This document shows positions 1 to 8,489 of a DNA stretch of 64,000 nt, one piece after another. Made by a program: the position numbers and the translations under genes. The stretch comes from Flavobacteriales bacterium UBA2669 (lineage in GTDB: Bacteria; Bacteroidota; Bacteroidia; Flavobacteriales_E; Vicingaceae): contig DEMN01000012.1 in assembly GCA_002359215.1 (NCBI GenBank), positions 623,805 to 687,804 of the forward strand, written 5' to 3'. Positions within the stretch are counted from its first letter, which is position 1, and each line of letters begins with the position of its first letter. The notes under the pieces are model-generated. The model worked only from the letters and a program-made list of their open reading frames with translations, had not been told where the DNA came from and searched no databases.

Positions 1-2
1 AT

Positions 3-335
3 ACTTTTCCTAAATTTAATTTAAACACTATTTTAGATAAAGTATATAAAGAAGCCTTGCCTAATAGGTTCTTAGCAAGTTTTGCTCAATTCATTTTAAA
101 ACATGAAAACGAAGCTGAGATCAATCTCATTATTCATCAAAGTTTTCATGAGTTTTTTAAGCAATATATTGTGATGTATCCCAACTATCAGCAATATCCA
201 TTACACATAGTAGGGTCTATAGGTTTTTATTTTCATAAGCATATTGTTTTAATAGCAAAAGATTATGGGGTTATCATAGGAAAGGTTATTCAACAACCTA
301 TAAGTGAATTGGTTGATTTTCATTTGAAGTATTAA
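3..335 (+). CDS. C-terminal part of a BadF/BadG-type ATPase (N-acetylglucosamine-kinase-like), cut by window edge
   Basis: An open frame enters the window at base 3 without a stop and ends at 335. The visible 110 residues include PNRFLASFA and a later VGSIGFYF...IGKVIQQPISELVDFH stretch. That arrangement matches the end of the BadF/BadG/BcrA/BcrD-type ATPases annotated in Bacteroidota as N-acetylglucosamine kinases, which phosphorylate an amino sugar in the cytoplasm. The internal TTG at 57 is not the real start because the same frame stays open upstream. The ATP-binding N-terminal half lies outside the window, so the substrate cannot be judged from here. Confidence 0.7.
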   Translation, partial: TFPKFNLNTILDKVYKEALPNRFLASFAQFILKHENEAEINLIIHQSFHEFFKQYIVMYPNYQQYPLHIVGSIGFYFHKHIVLIAKDYGVIIGKVIQQPISELVDFHLKY

Positions 336-399
336 TACTATTAAAAGATTAGTGTGTATAACTTCTAGGCTTTTGTGGTATTAAACTTTGCCTTTAACT

Positions 400-407
400 T
401 ATTTTTG
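400..407 (+). promoter_or_regulatory. -7 box TATTTTTG immediately before a GTG start
   Basis: TATTTTTG fits the Bacteroidota -7 consensus TAnnTTTG. It ends only five bases before the GTG at 413. The best -33 TTG candidate (373-375) gives a 24-base spacer, slightly long. If used, transcription would start at or next to the start codon, giving a leaderless or near-leaderless mRNA. Confidence 0.4.
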
Positions 408-412
408 ACTTC

Positions 413-1579
413 GTGTTAAAAAGAAAAATATCCATATTATTTCTCCTATTTTTTGTTGCTATTTCTGCTAAAGCAGAGTTGATAAATATTGGCATTTTAG
501 ATAAACAAGCGGTTACTTCATTTGTTTTTTACCCTCAAGTGGGCAAATATGTTGTATATACAGAAAGTGGAAAATTGCTAGACATTGACAATACGGAAAT
601 TATTGAAATCTCTTACAGAAACCAAAAAGTATTTTTAAAAACGTTAGACAAGGATTATGGATATTTTAACAAGATTAGAATTATTGGAGTAAGCAACCAA
701 AATGCTTTTAAACTTAAGACTAACAAACCTGTTGGGAAAATTATTCAATATGAAGATAATTTGTTTATTAGAGCACATCCTTTTCATAGCTACTTGCAAC
801 TAATCAATAATATTAACATAGATAATTATGTGGCCGGAGTAGTGGAGGCTGAGGTGGGAAAAAGTCCACCAGAGGAATATTTTAAATTACAAGCTATTAT
901 TTGTCGTACTTATGCGTTAAAAAATATTAACAAGCACCAAACTGAAGGCTTTAGTTTGTGCGATAAAGTGCATTGCCAAGCCTACCATGGTAAACCTAAA
1001 TCGGAACAAATAAAACAATCGGCATTGCTTACTTCTAACACAGTGATTGTAGATAGCGATATTAATTTAATTACGGCAACTTTTTATTCCAATTGCGGTG
1101 GACAATCTGCTAATTCTGAAGAAGTTTGGCATCAGGAGTTGTATTATTTACGATCGGTAAAAGATAGCTTTTGTTTGAGTGAGAATAATGCTGTTTGGCA
1201 GAAAAAAATAGCTAAAAACGAGTGGGCAAATTATTTGATAACGAATGGTTATCCTAAGGAAATTTTGAAAGACAGTTGCGATTACGAATATTTTCAAATA
1301 GGGAGGGAGCGTTTTTTTGAAAAGCAAAATGTGCAAATCCCTTTTGTAAAGGTAAGAACCGATTGGAAGTTAAAATCGGCACAATTTGATGTAAAAACAG
1401 AAGGTAATTTTGTAGTATTGCAAGGCAAAGGCTTTGGGCATGGCGTAGGGCTTTGCCAAGAAGGCGCCATGCGTATGGCGAAAATGGGGTACACCTACGC
1501 AGAAATCTTACATTTTTACTATGAAGATGTACACATGGTAGATTTAGAATCACTCGATTTTTTTAAGGCGGAGTTTTAA
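413..1579 (+). CDS. SpoIID/LytB domain protein, secreted
   Basis: 388 residues beginning with GTG. The first ~21 residues are a signal peptide (basic LKRK, hydrophobic core, AKA cleavage site), and no other start preserves it. The body carries the SpoIID/LytB signature: NYVAGVVEAEVG near residue 140, then LQAIICRTYAL, and a C-terminal GKGFGHGVGLCQEGA motif. In spore formers SpoIID is a lytic transglycosylase for peptidoglycan. In non-sporulating Bacteroidota, family members are presumed to act on cell-wall glycan in the periplasm, but the substrate here is inferred. It stands alone, convergent with the next gene. Confidence 0.85.
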   Translation: MLKRKISILFLLFFVAISAKAELINIGILDKQAVTSFVFYPQVGKYVVYTESGKLLDIDNTEIIEISYRNQKVFLKTLDKDYGYFNKIRIIGVSNQNAFKLKTNKPVGKIIQYEDNLFIRAHPFHSYLQLINNINIDNYVAGVVEAEVGKSPPEEYFKLQAIICRTYALKNINKHQTEGFSLCDKVHCQAYHGKPKSEQIKQSALLTSNTVIVDSDINLITATFYSNCGGQSANSEEVWHQELYYLRSVKDSFCLSENNAVWQKKIAKNEWANYLITNGYPKEILKDSCDYEYFQIGRERFFEKQNVQIPFVKVRTDWKLKSAQFDVKTEGNFVVLQGKGFGHGVGLCQEGAMRMAKMGYTYAEILHFYYEDVHMVDLESLDFFKAEF

Positions 1580-1611
1580 TAGTGTATTTTATAATTAAAT
1601 TAATAAAAACC

Positions 1612-3216
1612 TTATTTTTCTTTACCATCTCTGGTCATAGCATCTAACAAGCCGGCTTTTATATTGAGCCAAAAATAATTAAATACAGATCTGTTCATAG
1701 TTCTTTTTACTTCAGATTTTGAACCATATCTAAAGTTTTCTGCGGCATCATTACTATCCTTGGAAATAAAAAAACTTATTATGTTTGATAAAACCTTATT
1801 TTTTACTTTACCATTTTCTTTTAAAATAAACACATCAAAATCATCATATTTCAACTTTAAATCAATCTGTGAAGTAAAGTTGTTTCCATTGATAGTAAAA
1901 TATGTTTTATCAATCTCTCCTTTCACTCGCATATTCAGATTGGACTCCATAAATTGATTCATGCTTTCTGCATTTAATTTACCTATTTTAGCCTTAAAAA
2001 TAAACTGATCATGGAGGTTATTAATATCAAAATTCCATTGTACATCTATAGGAGTATTATCCATAAAAACTGCCGTTATATTAATTGAGGTAATTGTATC
2101 ATCAAACTCATAGGTATTACTTAAGTTTTTGATTTCACCATTTAACTTTGAAAATAAAATCTTACCTCCTTGTGTGTCTGTTTTTACTTTTTCGGTATAA
2201 GTAACAGAAGCATTGTTTAAGAAAACAGAGTTTAAAGTCATAGAAAAATTTAAATCCCTTAGCATTTTACTATATAGTGGTTTATAACTTAAATTATCTG
2301 TTACTAATTTATTTCTATATATTTTAAAGTTAGGCTGGTAAAAATCAACACACTGGCTTTTAAAATAGAATAATGTATCTTGCTCAAAACCAAAATTTTG
2401 TTTTGTTATTTTAATGGAATCTATGGTTAAATTATAATGGTCGCGCTCCACCTCTATTTTATTAGATAAAGTTTCTTTGGAGTACTTGGTTTTTAACGTT
2501 ATTCCTTTAAGACTAGAAAAGTCAGAGCTTACATCTAAGTTTTTAATAATAAGATTTTCGTAATCATTTAAACTATAAAAGGTAGACTTAGATGTTGCTT
2601 TGAAATCTTTATAAGTGATTAGTTTTTTTTCTGTTGATGGATTGATTTCGATAGTATTAATTCTTAAATTCAGGTTTTCCGTTTTTAATAATAATGAATC
2701 ATTGGAAACATCATAAATCTTTACATGAGCATCCTGTATTTGTAAGAATTCAATTTGTATTATTTGTTTTAGGTCTTTTATGAATTTATCTTCATGAAAT
2801 TTTGATGCATTATTATGGTAATAGGTTATTTTGGGCTGACTAAAAAAAATATTATTTAGGGTAATTTTATCATTAAATAAATAATTCCAATAACTAAGAT
2901 TAACTACTGAAAAATGTTTTAGCTCAATTTGGATAGTTATTTTATGGGTTGTTTTTTCATAAATTGAAATTAACGGTTTAACTAAATCGATGCTTCCTTT
3001 TAATGAATTTACTTTTATGTCTTCATATTGGATTTTTACACTTTTAGGTACTTGATTTATTTGTTCTTTAAGTTTCTTTTTAAAGAAATAATCAAGACCC
3101 AAAACGCTTAAAAATAAAAGTGTTACGACTCCAATAATAATGAGGAGTATTCTTTTTAATTTATTGCTAACGGATTGGTTTTTGTAATCTGTTATAACAC
3201 GTTTTTTTTCATGCAT
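1612..3216 (-). CDS. AsmA/DUF748-like membrane-anchored protein
   Basis: 534 residues with a cytoplasmic basic N-terminus, one membrane segment at about residues 22-45 (LLIIIGVVTLLFLSVLGLDYFF) and a long beta-rich periplasmic region. The region contains repeated 'NLxxSxxxxxxxKGE' style strands and a late MRVKGEIDKTYFTINGN stretch, as seen in AsmA/DUF748 proteins, which are implicated in envelope and lipid homeostasis. Assignment rests on architecture and overall character, not on a diagnostic motif. It is transcribed alone on the minus strand. Confidence 0.5.
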   Translation of the reverse strand: MHEKKRVITDYKNQSVSNKLKRILLIIIGVVTLLFLSVLGLDYFFKKKLKEQINQVPKSVKIQYEDIKVNSLKGSIDLVKPLISIYEKTTHKITIQIELKHFSVVNLSYWNYLFNDKITLNNIFFSQPKITYYHNNASKFHEDKFIKDLKQIIQIEFLQIQDAHVKIYDVSNDSLLLKTENLNLRINTIEINPSTEKKLITYKDFKATSKSTFYSLNDYENLIIKNLDVSSDFSSLKGITLKTKYSKETLSNKIEVERDHYNLTIDSIKITKQNFGFEQDTLFYFKSQCVDFYQPNFKIYRNKLVTDNLSYKPLYSKMLRDLNFSMTLNSVFLNNASVTYTEKVKTDTQGGKILFSKLNGEIKNLSNTYEFDDTITSINITAVFMDNTPIDVQWNFDINNLHDQFIFKAKIGKLNAESMNQFMESNLNMRVKGEIDKTYFTINGNNFTSQIDLKLKYDDFDVFILKENGKVKNKVLSNIISFFISKDSNDAAENFRYGSKSEVKRTMNRSVFNYFWLNIKAGLLDAMTRDGKEK

Positions 3217-3321
3217 ACCAACAAATGTAACAATTAAAACTAACTATTAAAATTGGTTTATGTATAGATAATTTTTTTATGTTTCTTAATAATTTCAGGA
3301 ATGATATACTTTTTTCTTGTA

Positions 3322-3762
3322 TTATTTTTCTCTACAAGCACATTCGTGGTGTTCTTTGAGATAGTCAATAGAAGTTTTGCAGAGTTTTTCTAAGATATCG
3401 GTATTGATATCGGATAGTTTTTTGATATAAATACAGGCTTTACTTATTTTATATTTTCCTAAATCTTCTAGTAAATGTTTATTTTTTTCGGTGGGCGAGA
3501 AGACATAAAGAGAAAATGCGGCTTTACGAGGAGAGAAACCAATAAGAGGAGCATCACCTTCGTGGCCGCTAGCGTATTTATAATGATAACTGCCAAAACC
3601 AATAATACTTGGCCCCCACATTTTAGGTTCGAATCCAGACCATTTAGTCATCAATTCAATTAACTGAAAACTATCGGCTTTCTTTTGGTCATTATCTACA
3701 AATGAGTTGATGAAATCAGTTACCTTAACTGCTGTTTCAGTAGTCTTATTTTTATTAGCCAT
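3322..3762 (-). CDS. DUF1801 domain protein (YdhG/YjbR fold)
   Basis: 146 residues. The segment ELMTKWSGFEPKMWGPSIIGFGSYHYKY followed by SPRKAAFSLYVF is typical of DUF1801 (YdhG-like, CyaY/YjbR-type fold) proteins, which are small cytosolic proteins of unknown biochemical role. The C-terminus ends in a small cysteine cluster (CACREK). The start lies two bases after the stop of the 67-residue membrane protein, so the two genes are almost certainly cotranscribed. Confidence 0.8.
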   Translation of the reverse strand: MANKNKTTETAVKVTDFINSFVDNDQKKADSFQLIELMTKWSGFEPKMWGPSIIGFGSYHYKYASGHEGDAPLIGFSPRKAAFSLYVFSPTEKNKHLLEDLGKYKISKACIYIKKLSDINTDILEKLCKTSIDYLKEHHECACREK

Positions 3763-3764
3763 TA

Positions 3765-3968
3765 TTACTTACTTTTTTTGAGAAGGGTGATTATTAAGCC
3801 CAACAAAAGTACAGATCCGCTAATAATTAAAGGAGTCCAGTCAGCTTTACTAACTGTTATGTCAATACCCAATAAATTAAAACTTTCTGAATCTTGAATA
3901 GCTTGGTAGCCAAATATAATAGTTCCAATAAGACCAATGACTAATAAAATAATTCCAGCTGCTTTCAT
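3765..3968 (-). CDS. Small two-helix membrane protein
   Basis: 67 residues made of two hydrophobic helices (about residues 4-24 and 46-63) separated by a short polar loop containing LLGIDITVSKADWTP, with a KKSK C-terminus. It resembles the small DUF3185-like membrane proteins but I cannot assign a function. It is first in a two-gene unit with the DUF1801 gene (two-base gap). Bases 3969-4225 upstream contain no gene that I can recognise. Confidence 0.7.
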   Translation of the reverse strand: MKAAGIILLVIGLIGTIIFGYQAIQDSESFNLLGIDITVSKADWTPLIISGSVLLLGLIITLLKKSK

Positions 3969-4225
3969 AACATGAACTTTAAATTGATGAGTTAAAGGTA
4001 CTAAAATAGTTGGAGAAGTAAAAATTATTAAAAGTTTAGGAGGGATGAATACATCTCATTTAAAATATTATTTCCCAACTTACAAGATGTTTCTGCTTTC
4101 ATTTTACTAAATCTTGTTCCTCAGCTTGTAAAATTTCAATCGATATGAAATAGAAGTTGAACTTTAAACTTTCAACAGGCAAATTGCTTCACTATACTAC
4201 GTTTAGGATAAACTTGAAAACCTAT

Positions 4226-5941
4226 CTATAATTTATTCAATTCTAATTGAACAAAATCGACTAGTTCTTTAATATATTCTTGAGAGAAATTAAAAGCAAT
4301 TCCTGCAGTAGTATATATTTCCGAAATAGGTTTGGTATAACCTAATTTTAGTGCTTCTATGTATTGATTTAAAGCTTTTTCAGGGTGTTGTTTGTAGTTT
4401 CTCCATACAGCAATTGCTCCTAATTGAGCCATGCCGTATTCAATATAATAAAAAGGTACTTCAAACAAATGCAGTTGTTTTTGCCAATAATAACTTCTTT
4501 CTTCTTCACAATCCGACCAATCAACTACATCGCTACTAAAATTATCCATTAAAATATTCCATAGTTGCTCTCTTTCTTTGAGAGAATGATTTGGTCTTTC
4601 GTAAACTAAATGCTGAAATTTATCTATAGTAGCTACCCAAGGTAAGGTATTTAAAATCCCTTGAAGTTGTTCTTTTTTAGCACGCTTTAATTCAGCTTCA
4701 TTATCATAAAAAACATCCCAATAATCCATAGAAATAAGTTCCATACTCATAGATGCTAATTCTGCTACTTCTGATGGAAATTCTTTAAAAGCAGTAAGTG
4801 GCAACTCATTGGTTAAGAAAGAATGTACGGCATGCCCACCTTCATGAATCATAGTTACCACATCTCTTTGAGAGCCAACAGAGTTCATAAATATGAATGG
4901 TACTCCTGTTTCGTAAAGCGGATAATTAAAACCTCCGGGAGCTTTCCCCATTTTAGAACTTAAATCAAGGTGTTTAATTTCTTTCATGGTTTTCATACAT
5001 TCACCAAAATAAGGATGGATTTTATTGAAACAAGCAATAGTTTTATCAATTAGCTCTTCTTCTGAAGCAACTGGTTTTAAAGGTTGTTTTCCGTTAGGAT
5101 CAACCATTTTATCCCAAGGTTTTAGGGTTTCAACACCCAATAAGTTTTTTCTTTCGCTGTCAAAATCATTGATAACAGGAACTACTTCTTTGGCAATAGA
5201 TTCGTGAAATTCAAAACAATCTTTTGGCGTATAATCAAACCTGCCTAACTCAGCAAACATATAGTCTCTGTAGTTTTCAAAATCCGCATTTTGAGCTATT
5301 TTATGACGAAGAGTTATCATTTCACTAAACAAATCGTTTAGTTTGTCTTTATCGCTAATTTTTCTTTTGGAAATAGTTAAATAAACTTCTTGGCGTAATG
5401 CCCTATCGTTTTCTTTCAAAAAGTTACTGGCTTGCTGAAGGGTAAGTGATTTATTATTGAAATTGATGGTCATACTGCCAACAATAGCTCCATATTTCTG
5501 AGAGTTTTCCATTAATTTGGTCTGAATAGAAACATTTTCTTCACGAAAAATTTCCATTTCTTTTTTGATGGCTCTTAGGTATATTTTATAGGTGTTTTCA
5601 TCCAATTGAGAAAGTAGAGGAGAGGTTACAAATTTTTTATTAAGTTCGTTGTTTATCGGAGCAATTTTAGGTTCAATTTCATTAATAAAATAATGGAAAT
5701 CTTTACTTAGCTCTTCATTAGTGGTATCAATATTCATTTTAATATATTTCCAACCAACATTTTCACTAACAAAAGCATCTAATTCACTTCTATTGGTGAG
5801 CCATTTTTCCAGATCGGCTAAGGAAGTAATGTTTCTGTTTTTTAAATCTTCGTAAAAAGGAGCAACGGATTCCCAATTGCTTAATGTAAAAGAGGTAGGA
5901 ATAAAATTTCTATTGTTGTTGGCTTGTTGATGAGCGTCCAT
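4226..5941 (-). CDS. M3 family oligoendopeptidase (oligopeptidase F-like)
   Basis: 571 residues, the usual size for M3B oligoendopeptidase F. The zinc-binding HEGGH motif sits near residue 365 within MIHEGGHAVHSFL, followed about 25 residues later by the acidic FPSEVAELASM segment that supplies the third zinc ligand in this family. There is no signal peptide, so it probably degrades short peptides in the cytoplasm. The start is the first ATG of the frame. A strong terminator lies just upstream (5965-5996), so this gene is expressed separately from the DUF5606 gene. Confidence 0.93.
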   Translation of the reverse strand: MDAHQQANNNRNFIPTSFTLSNWESVAPFYEDLKNRNITSLADLEKWLTNRSELDAFVSENVGWKYIKMNIDTTNEELSKDFHYFINEIEPKIAPINNELNKKFVTSPLLSQLDENTYKIYLRAIKKEMEIFREENVSIQTKLMENSQKYGAIVGSMTINFNNKSLTLQQASNFLKENDRALRQEVYLTISKRKISDKDKLNDLFSEMITLRHKIAQNADFENYRDYMFAELGRFDYTPKDCFEFHESIAKEVVPVINDFDSERKNLLGVETLKPWDKMVDPNGKQPLKPVASEEELIDKTIACFNKIHPYFGECMKTMKEIKHLDLSSKMGKAPGGFNYPLYETGVPFIFMNSVGSQRDVVTMIHEGGHAVHSFLTNELPLTAFKEFPSEVAELASMSMELISMDYWDVFYDNEAELKRAKKEQLQGILNTLPWVATIDKFQHLVYERPNHSLKEREQLWNILMDNFSSDVVDWSDCEEERSYYWQKQLHLFEVPFYYIEYGMAQLGAIAVWRNYKQHPEKALNQYIEALKLGYTKPISEIYTTAGIAFNFSQEYIKELVDFVQLELNKL

Positions 5942-5964
5942 AATGGTATTAGAATGATTAAATG

Positions 5965-5996
5965 AAAAATCCTATCGACAAAGCAATAGGATTTTT
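5965..5996 (-). terminator. Rho-independent terminator after the DUF5606 gene
   Basis: A perfect 11-bp inverted repeat (AAAAATCCTAT / ATAGGATTTTT) with a 10-base loop. The A/T ends provide a U-tract in either direction. It lies 26 bases past the stop of the DUF5606 gene and separates it from the oligopeptidase gene. Confidence 0.8.
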
Positions 5997-6021
5997 ATAA
6001 TATACAATTAAATGATTAGCA

Positions 6022-6570
6022 TTATCCTTTTTTAGAAGGAGTAGCCGTTTTTGTTGTAGCCTTAGCTTTAGAAGTTTTAGGCGTAGTTGTTTTCTTGGCA
6101 GTTACTTTTTTAGCGGGAGCAGCTTTTTTCGGTGCTTTAGCATCTTTTTTATCTGTGGTATCTTTTTTAGTTGACTTTTCTTCTTTTTCCTCCTCTTTTA
6201 ATAAATCGGCTTTAATAAGAATGTTGAACCACTGAAAAAGTTTTTTTAAATCTGAGTTATACACTCTTTCTTCATCAAAATCAACTACCTCTTTCAAAAA
6301 AGATTGAAGTTCTTCCGGCTTAGCTTTATGGTCTATAGCTGCTTTTCCTGCAGTTTTTTTATATAGTTTTTGATATACTTCAACTAAAGGCATATCATCT
6401 GTTTTAGTATAAATGCTGATGTCTTCTATGGCACTAACTTTTTCGGAAGCATAAACAGGAAAACGCTTACCGTCTTCTATAGATTCAGCAATTAATCCGT
6501 TTTTTGTTTGTGAAACGATTTTGTGTAAACCGGGTTTTCCAGTAATTGAAATGATTGATGTAATGTTCAT
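6022..6570 (-). CDS. DUF5606 domain protein with lysine/alanine-rich tail
   Basis: 182 residues. The first ~125 match the Bacteroidota family DUF5606 (ITSIISITGKPGLHKIV, IEDGKRFPVYASEKVSAIEDISIYT), whose function is unknown. From about residue 128 the chain becomes a repetitive Lys/Ala/Thr/Pro tail like those of histone H1-like or nucleic-acid-binding proteins. The charge pattern suggests contact with RNA, DNA or another polyanion, which is inference only. A -7 box TACATTTG (6595-6602) lies upstream. Confidence 0.8.
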   Translation of the reverse strand: MNITSIISITGKPGLHKIVSQTKNGLIAESIEDGKRFPVYASEKVSAIEDISIYTKTDDMPLVEVYQKLYKKTAGKAAIDHKAKPEELQSFLKEVVDFDEERVYNSDLKKLFQWFNILIKADLLKEEEKEEKSTKKDTTDKKDAKAPKKAAPAKKVTAKKTTTPKTSKAKATTKTATPSKKG

Positions 6571-6594
6571 ATTGAATTTTAAAATTTATAAAGA

Positions 6595-6602
6595 CAAATG
6601 TA
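6595..6602 (-). promoter_or_regulatory. -7 box for the DUF5606 gene
   Basis: TACATTTG on the minus strand matches TAnnTTTG and ends 24 bases before the ATG at 6570. No TTG occurs at the proper -33 distance, so the promoter is only half supported. Confidence 0.4.
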
Positions 6603-6697
6603 GTAAAATAATGTTTTATAGATAAATTTATTAATTAACAATCTGTTTGATTGTTGTGTATTTTATAAAAAAATGATTTTTTGATTGAATTTCACTA

Positions 6698-8191
6698 TTA
6701 AAAAAATTGATACAAGTTATTGATGATATCTGAAGCTACTAAAGTATTTTCACTTAAGACTTCTTTGGCTTTATCTCCTGCAAAACCATGAACATAAACT
6801 CCTAAAATAGCAGCTTGAGAAGATGTATAGCCCTGAGCTAATAAACCTGTAATTATTCCGGTTAGTACATCACCGCTTCCTGCTGTAGCCATTCCGGGGT
6901 TTCCAGTGGAGTTAAAATATAGTTCTCCGGTAGGACAAGCAATGCTGGTATAGGCACCTTTAAGTACTACAATTACTTGATGTTTAATAGCAAATTTTTT
7001 TTGTAGTTGCCATTTTTCTTCACTGTTAGAAGTTTTTCCTACTAAGCGTTCAAATTCTTTTGGATGAGGAGTAAGGATGGTGTGTGGTGGTAAAAAAGCC
7101 AACCATGTTTTATTTTCTGCTAAAATATTAAGAGCATCGGCATCTAAAACAAGCGCTTGTTTGCAGTTCTGTATTAATAGTTTAACACTATTCTGAGTTT
7201 GTTTTTCTGTTCCTATTCCCGGACCAACACCAATGCTGTTGTAATTGGATAAATCAGGAAGTTCGTTGATGAAATTTTTTTCTGAAGTAGGAATACACAT
7301 TACTTCAGGATTGGCAATTTGCACTACATTTAGACCAATTTCCGGAACTAAAGCGGTAACTAAACCAGCTCCTATTTTTAAGCAAGCTAGAGACGCCAAA
7401 ACCGCGGCTCCCATTTTTCCTTTACTTCCTGCAATAATAAGTGAATGTCCGTAGGTTCCTTTATGACTAAACTTTGTACGCTTTTTCAGTAAAGGTAAAA
7501 CAGATTCGTGCGTAACAAAGTAAGTATCGGTAACCACTTCGTTTAAAAATACCGGTAAAATACCAATATTGATGATAATGAATTCTCCAACATATTTTTG
7601 GGTTTCTACGGCAAAAAAACTTTGTTTGGGTTGTTGTATAGTTAAGGTGTAATCCGCTTCAATAATGGCTGCTGAATTATTGTTAATGTTGCTATCAGCA
7701 AATAATCCGGAAGGAATATCTATGGCAATAACAGCAGTATTTGAAGTGTTTATTGTAGTAATAATTTCAGCAATAAAACCACTTATTGGTTTTGATAGTC
7801 CGTTTCCGAAAATAGCGTCAATAATTAATATATTTTCAGGAAGTTGAAAAGAAAAGTTGTTTTCAGTTAAAAAATGAATGTTAGCTTTTTCTTTTTCTAA
7901 TTTTTTTAGGTTTTTGGAGAAATCCGGTGAATATTTTTTAGAAAATTCAACTACATAAACCGAAACATCAAATCCTTTTTTCTTTAGCAAACGAGCAATT
8001 ACTAATCCATCACCACCATTGTTGCCAATTCCACAAAAAACAATAACAGGAACATCAGTAGTATAATTATTAATTATCCACGAAGTACAGTTGGTGCCGG
8101 CTCTTTCCATTAAGTTTAACGAAGAAATAGGTTCATTTTTAATGGTAAAATCGTCAGCTGCTTTAGTTTGTTCTGCGGTTAATATCTTCAT
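6698..8191 (-). CDS. nnr: Bifunctional NAD(P)HX epimerase/dehydratase
   Basis: 497 residues, the normal length for fused Nnr. Residues ~1-215 form the YjeF_N epimerase domain (FCGIGNNGGDGLVIARLL near residue 50), which interconverts S- and R-NAD(P)HX. Residues ~225-495 form the ADP/ATP-dependent dehydratase of the ribokinase-like fold, with the catalytic NPGMATAGSGDVLTG motif near residue 435. Together they repair hydrated, inactive NAD(P)H. The start codon overlaps the stop of the upstream DUF2752 gene by four bases, indicating translational coupling. Confidence 0.95.
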   Translation of the reverse strand: MKILTAEQTKAADDFTIKNEPISSLNLMERAGTNCTSWIINNYTTDVPVIVFCGIGNNGGDGLVIARLLKKKGFDVSVYVVEFSKKYSPDFSKNLKKLEKEKANIHFLTENNFSFQLPENILIIDAIFGNGLSKPISGFIAEIITTINTSNTAVIAIDIPSGLFADSNINNNSAAIIEADYTLTIQQPKQSFFAVETQKYVGEFIIINIGILPVFLNEVVTDTYFVTHESVLPLLKKRTKFSHKGTYGHSLIIAGSKGKMGAAVLASLACLKIGAGLVTALVPEIGLNVVQIANPEVMCIPTSEKNFINELPDLSNYNSIGVGPGIGTEKQTQNSVKLLIQNCKQALVLDADALNILAENKTWLAFLPPHTILTPHPKEFERLVGKTSNSEEKWQLQKKFAIKHQVIVVLKGAYTSIACPTGELYFNSTGNPGMATAGSGDVLTGIITGLLAQGYTSSQAAILGVYVHGFAGDKAKEVLSENTLVASDIINNLYQFF

Positions 8192-8484
8192 GAAAGTATA
8201 ATTTTAACGATAAAGCTAATGATAACAACTGCAATGTTAAAAATAAACAGGTATTTTAGCCATGCAGCACCATGTTTAAATTTAAAAATTAAGTGTAGTG
8301 GTAAAAGCAATAACATAATAATCATAGAAAGTAGAGGAGGATATAACAAAAAACTTTCTACAATATCTCCCTTAAGCAAAGCAATAAAAGCACGTTGCAT
8401 TCCGCAGCCCATACAATCTATATCGAAATACTTTTTGTACGGACAAGCCAAAAGGTTATTTTCCAGCCAATTTATTAAACTCAT
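8188..8484 (-). CDS. DUF2752 membrane protein
   Basis: 98 residues. The motif ACPYKKYFDIDCMGCGMQRAF near the N-terminus, with its C-x2-CG cysteines and following arginine, is diagnostic of DUF2752. Two hydrophobic helices follow. The function is unknown. It sits between the TPR gene (six bases upstream) and nnr (four-base overlap), so it belongs to a minus-strand operon ending in nnr. Confidence 0.88.
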   Translation of the reverse strand: MSLINWLENNLLACPYKKYFDIDCMGCGMQRAFIALLKGDIVESFLLYPPLLSMIIMLLLLPLHLIFKFKHGAAWLKYLFIFNIAVVIISFIVKIILS

Positions 8485-8489
8485 TTTAC

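Noticed and set aside
1148..1553. Open frames antisense to the SpoIID-like gene
   Set aside because: They overlap a well-supported gene with signal peptide and family motifs; their composition looks like mirror coding.
3969..4225. Possible small gene or RNA in the gap before the oligopeptidase gene
   Set aside because: No frame of useful length, no hairpin-T run and no tRNA-like cloverleaf; only a near-consensus TACCTTTA upstream of the small membrane protein.
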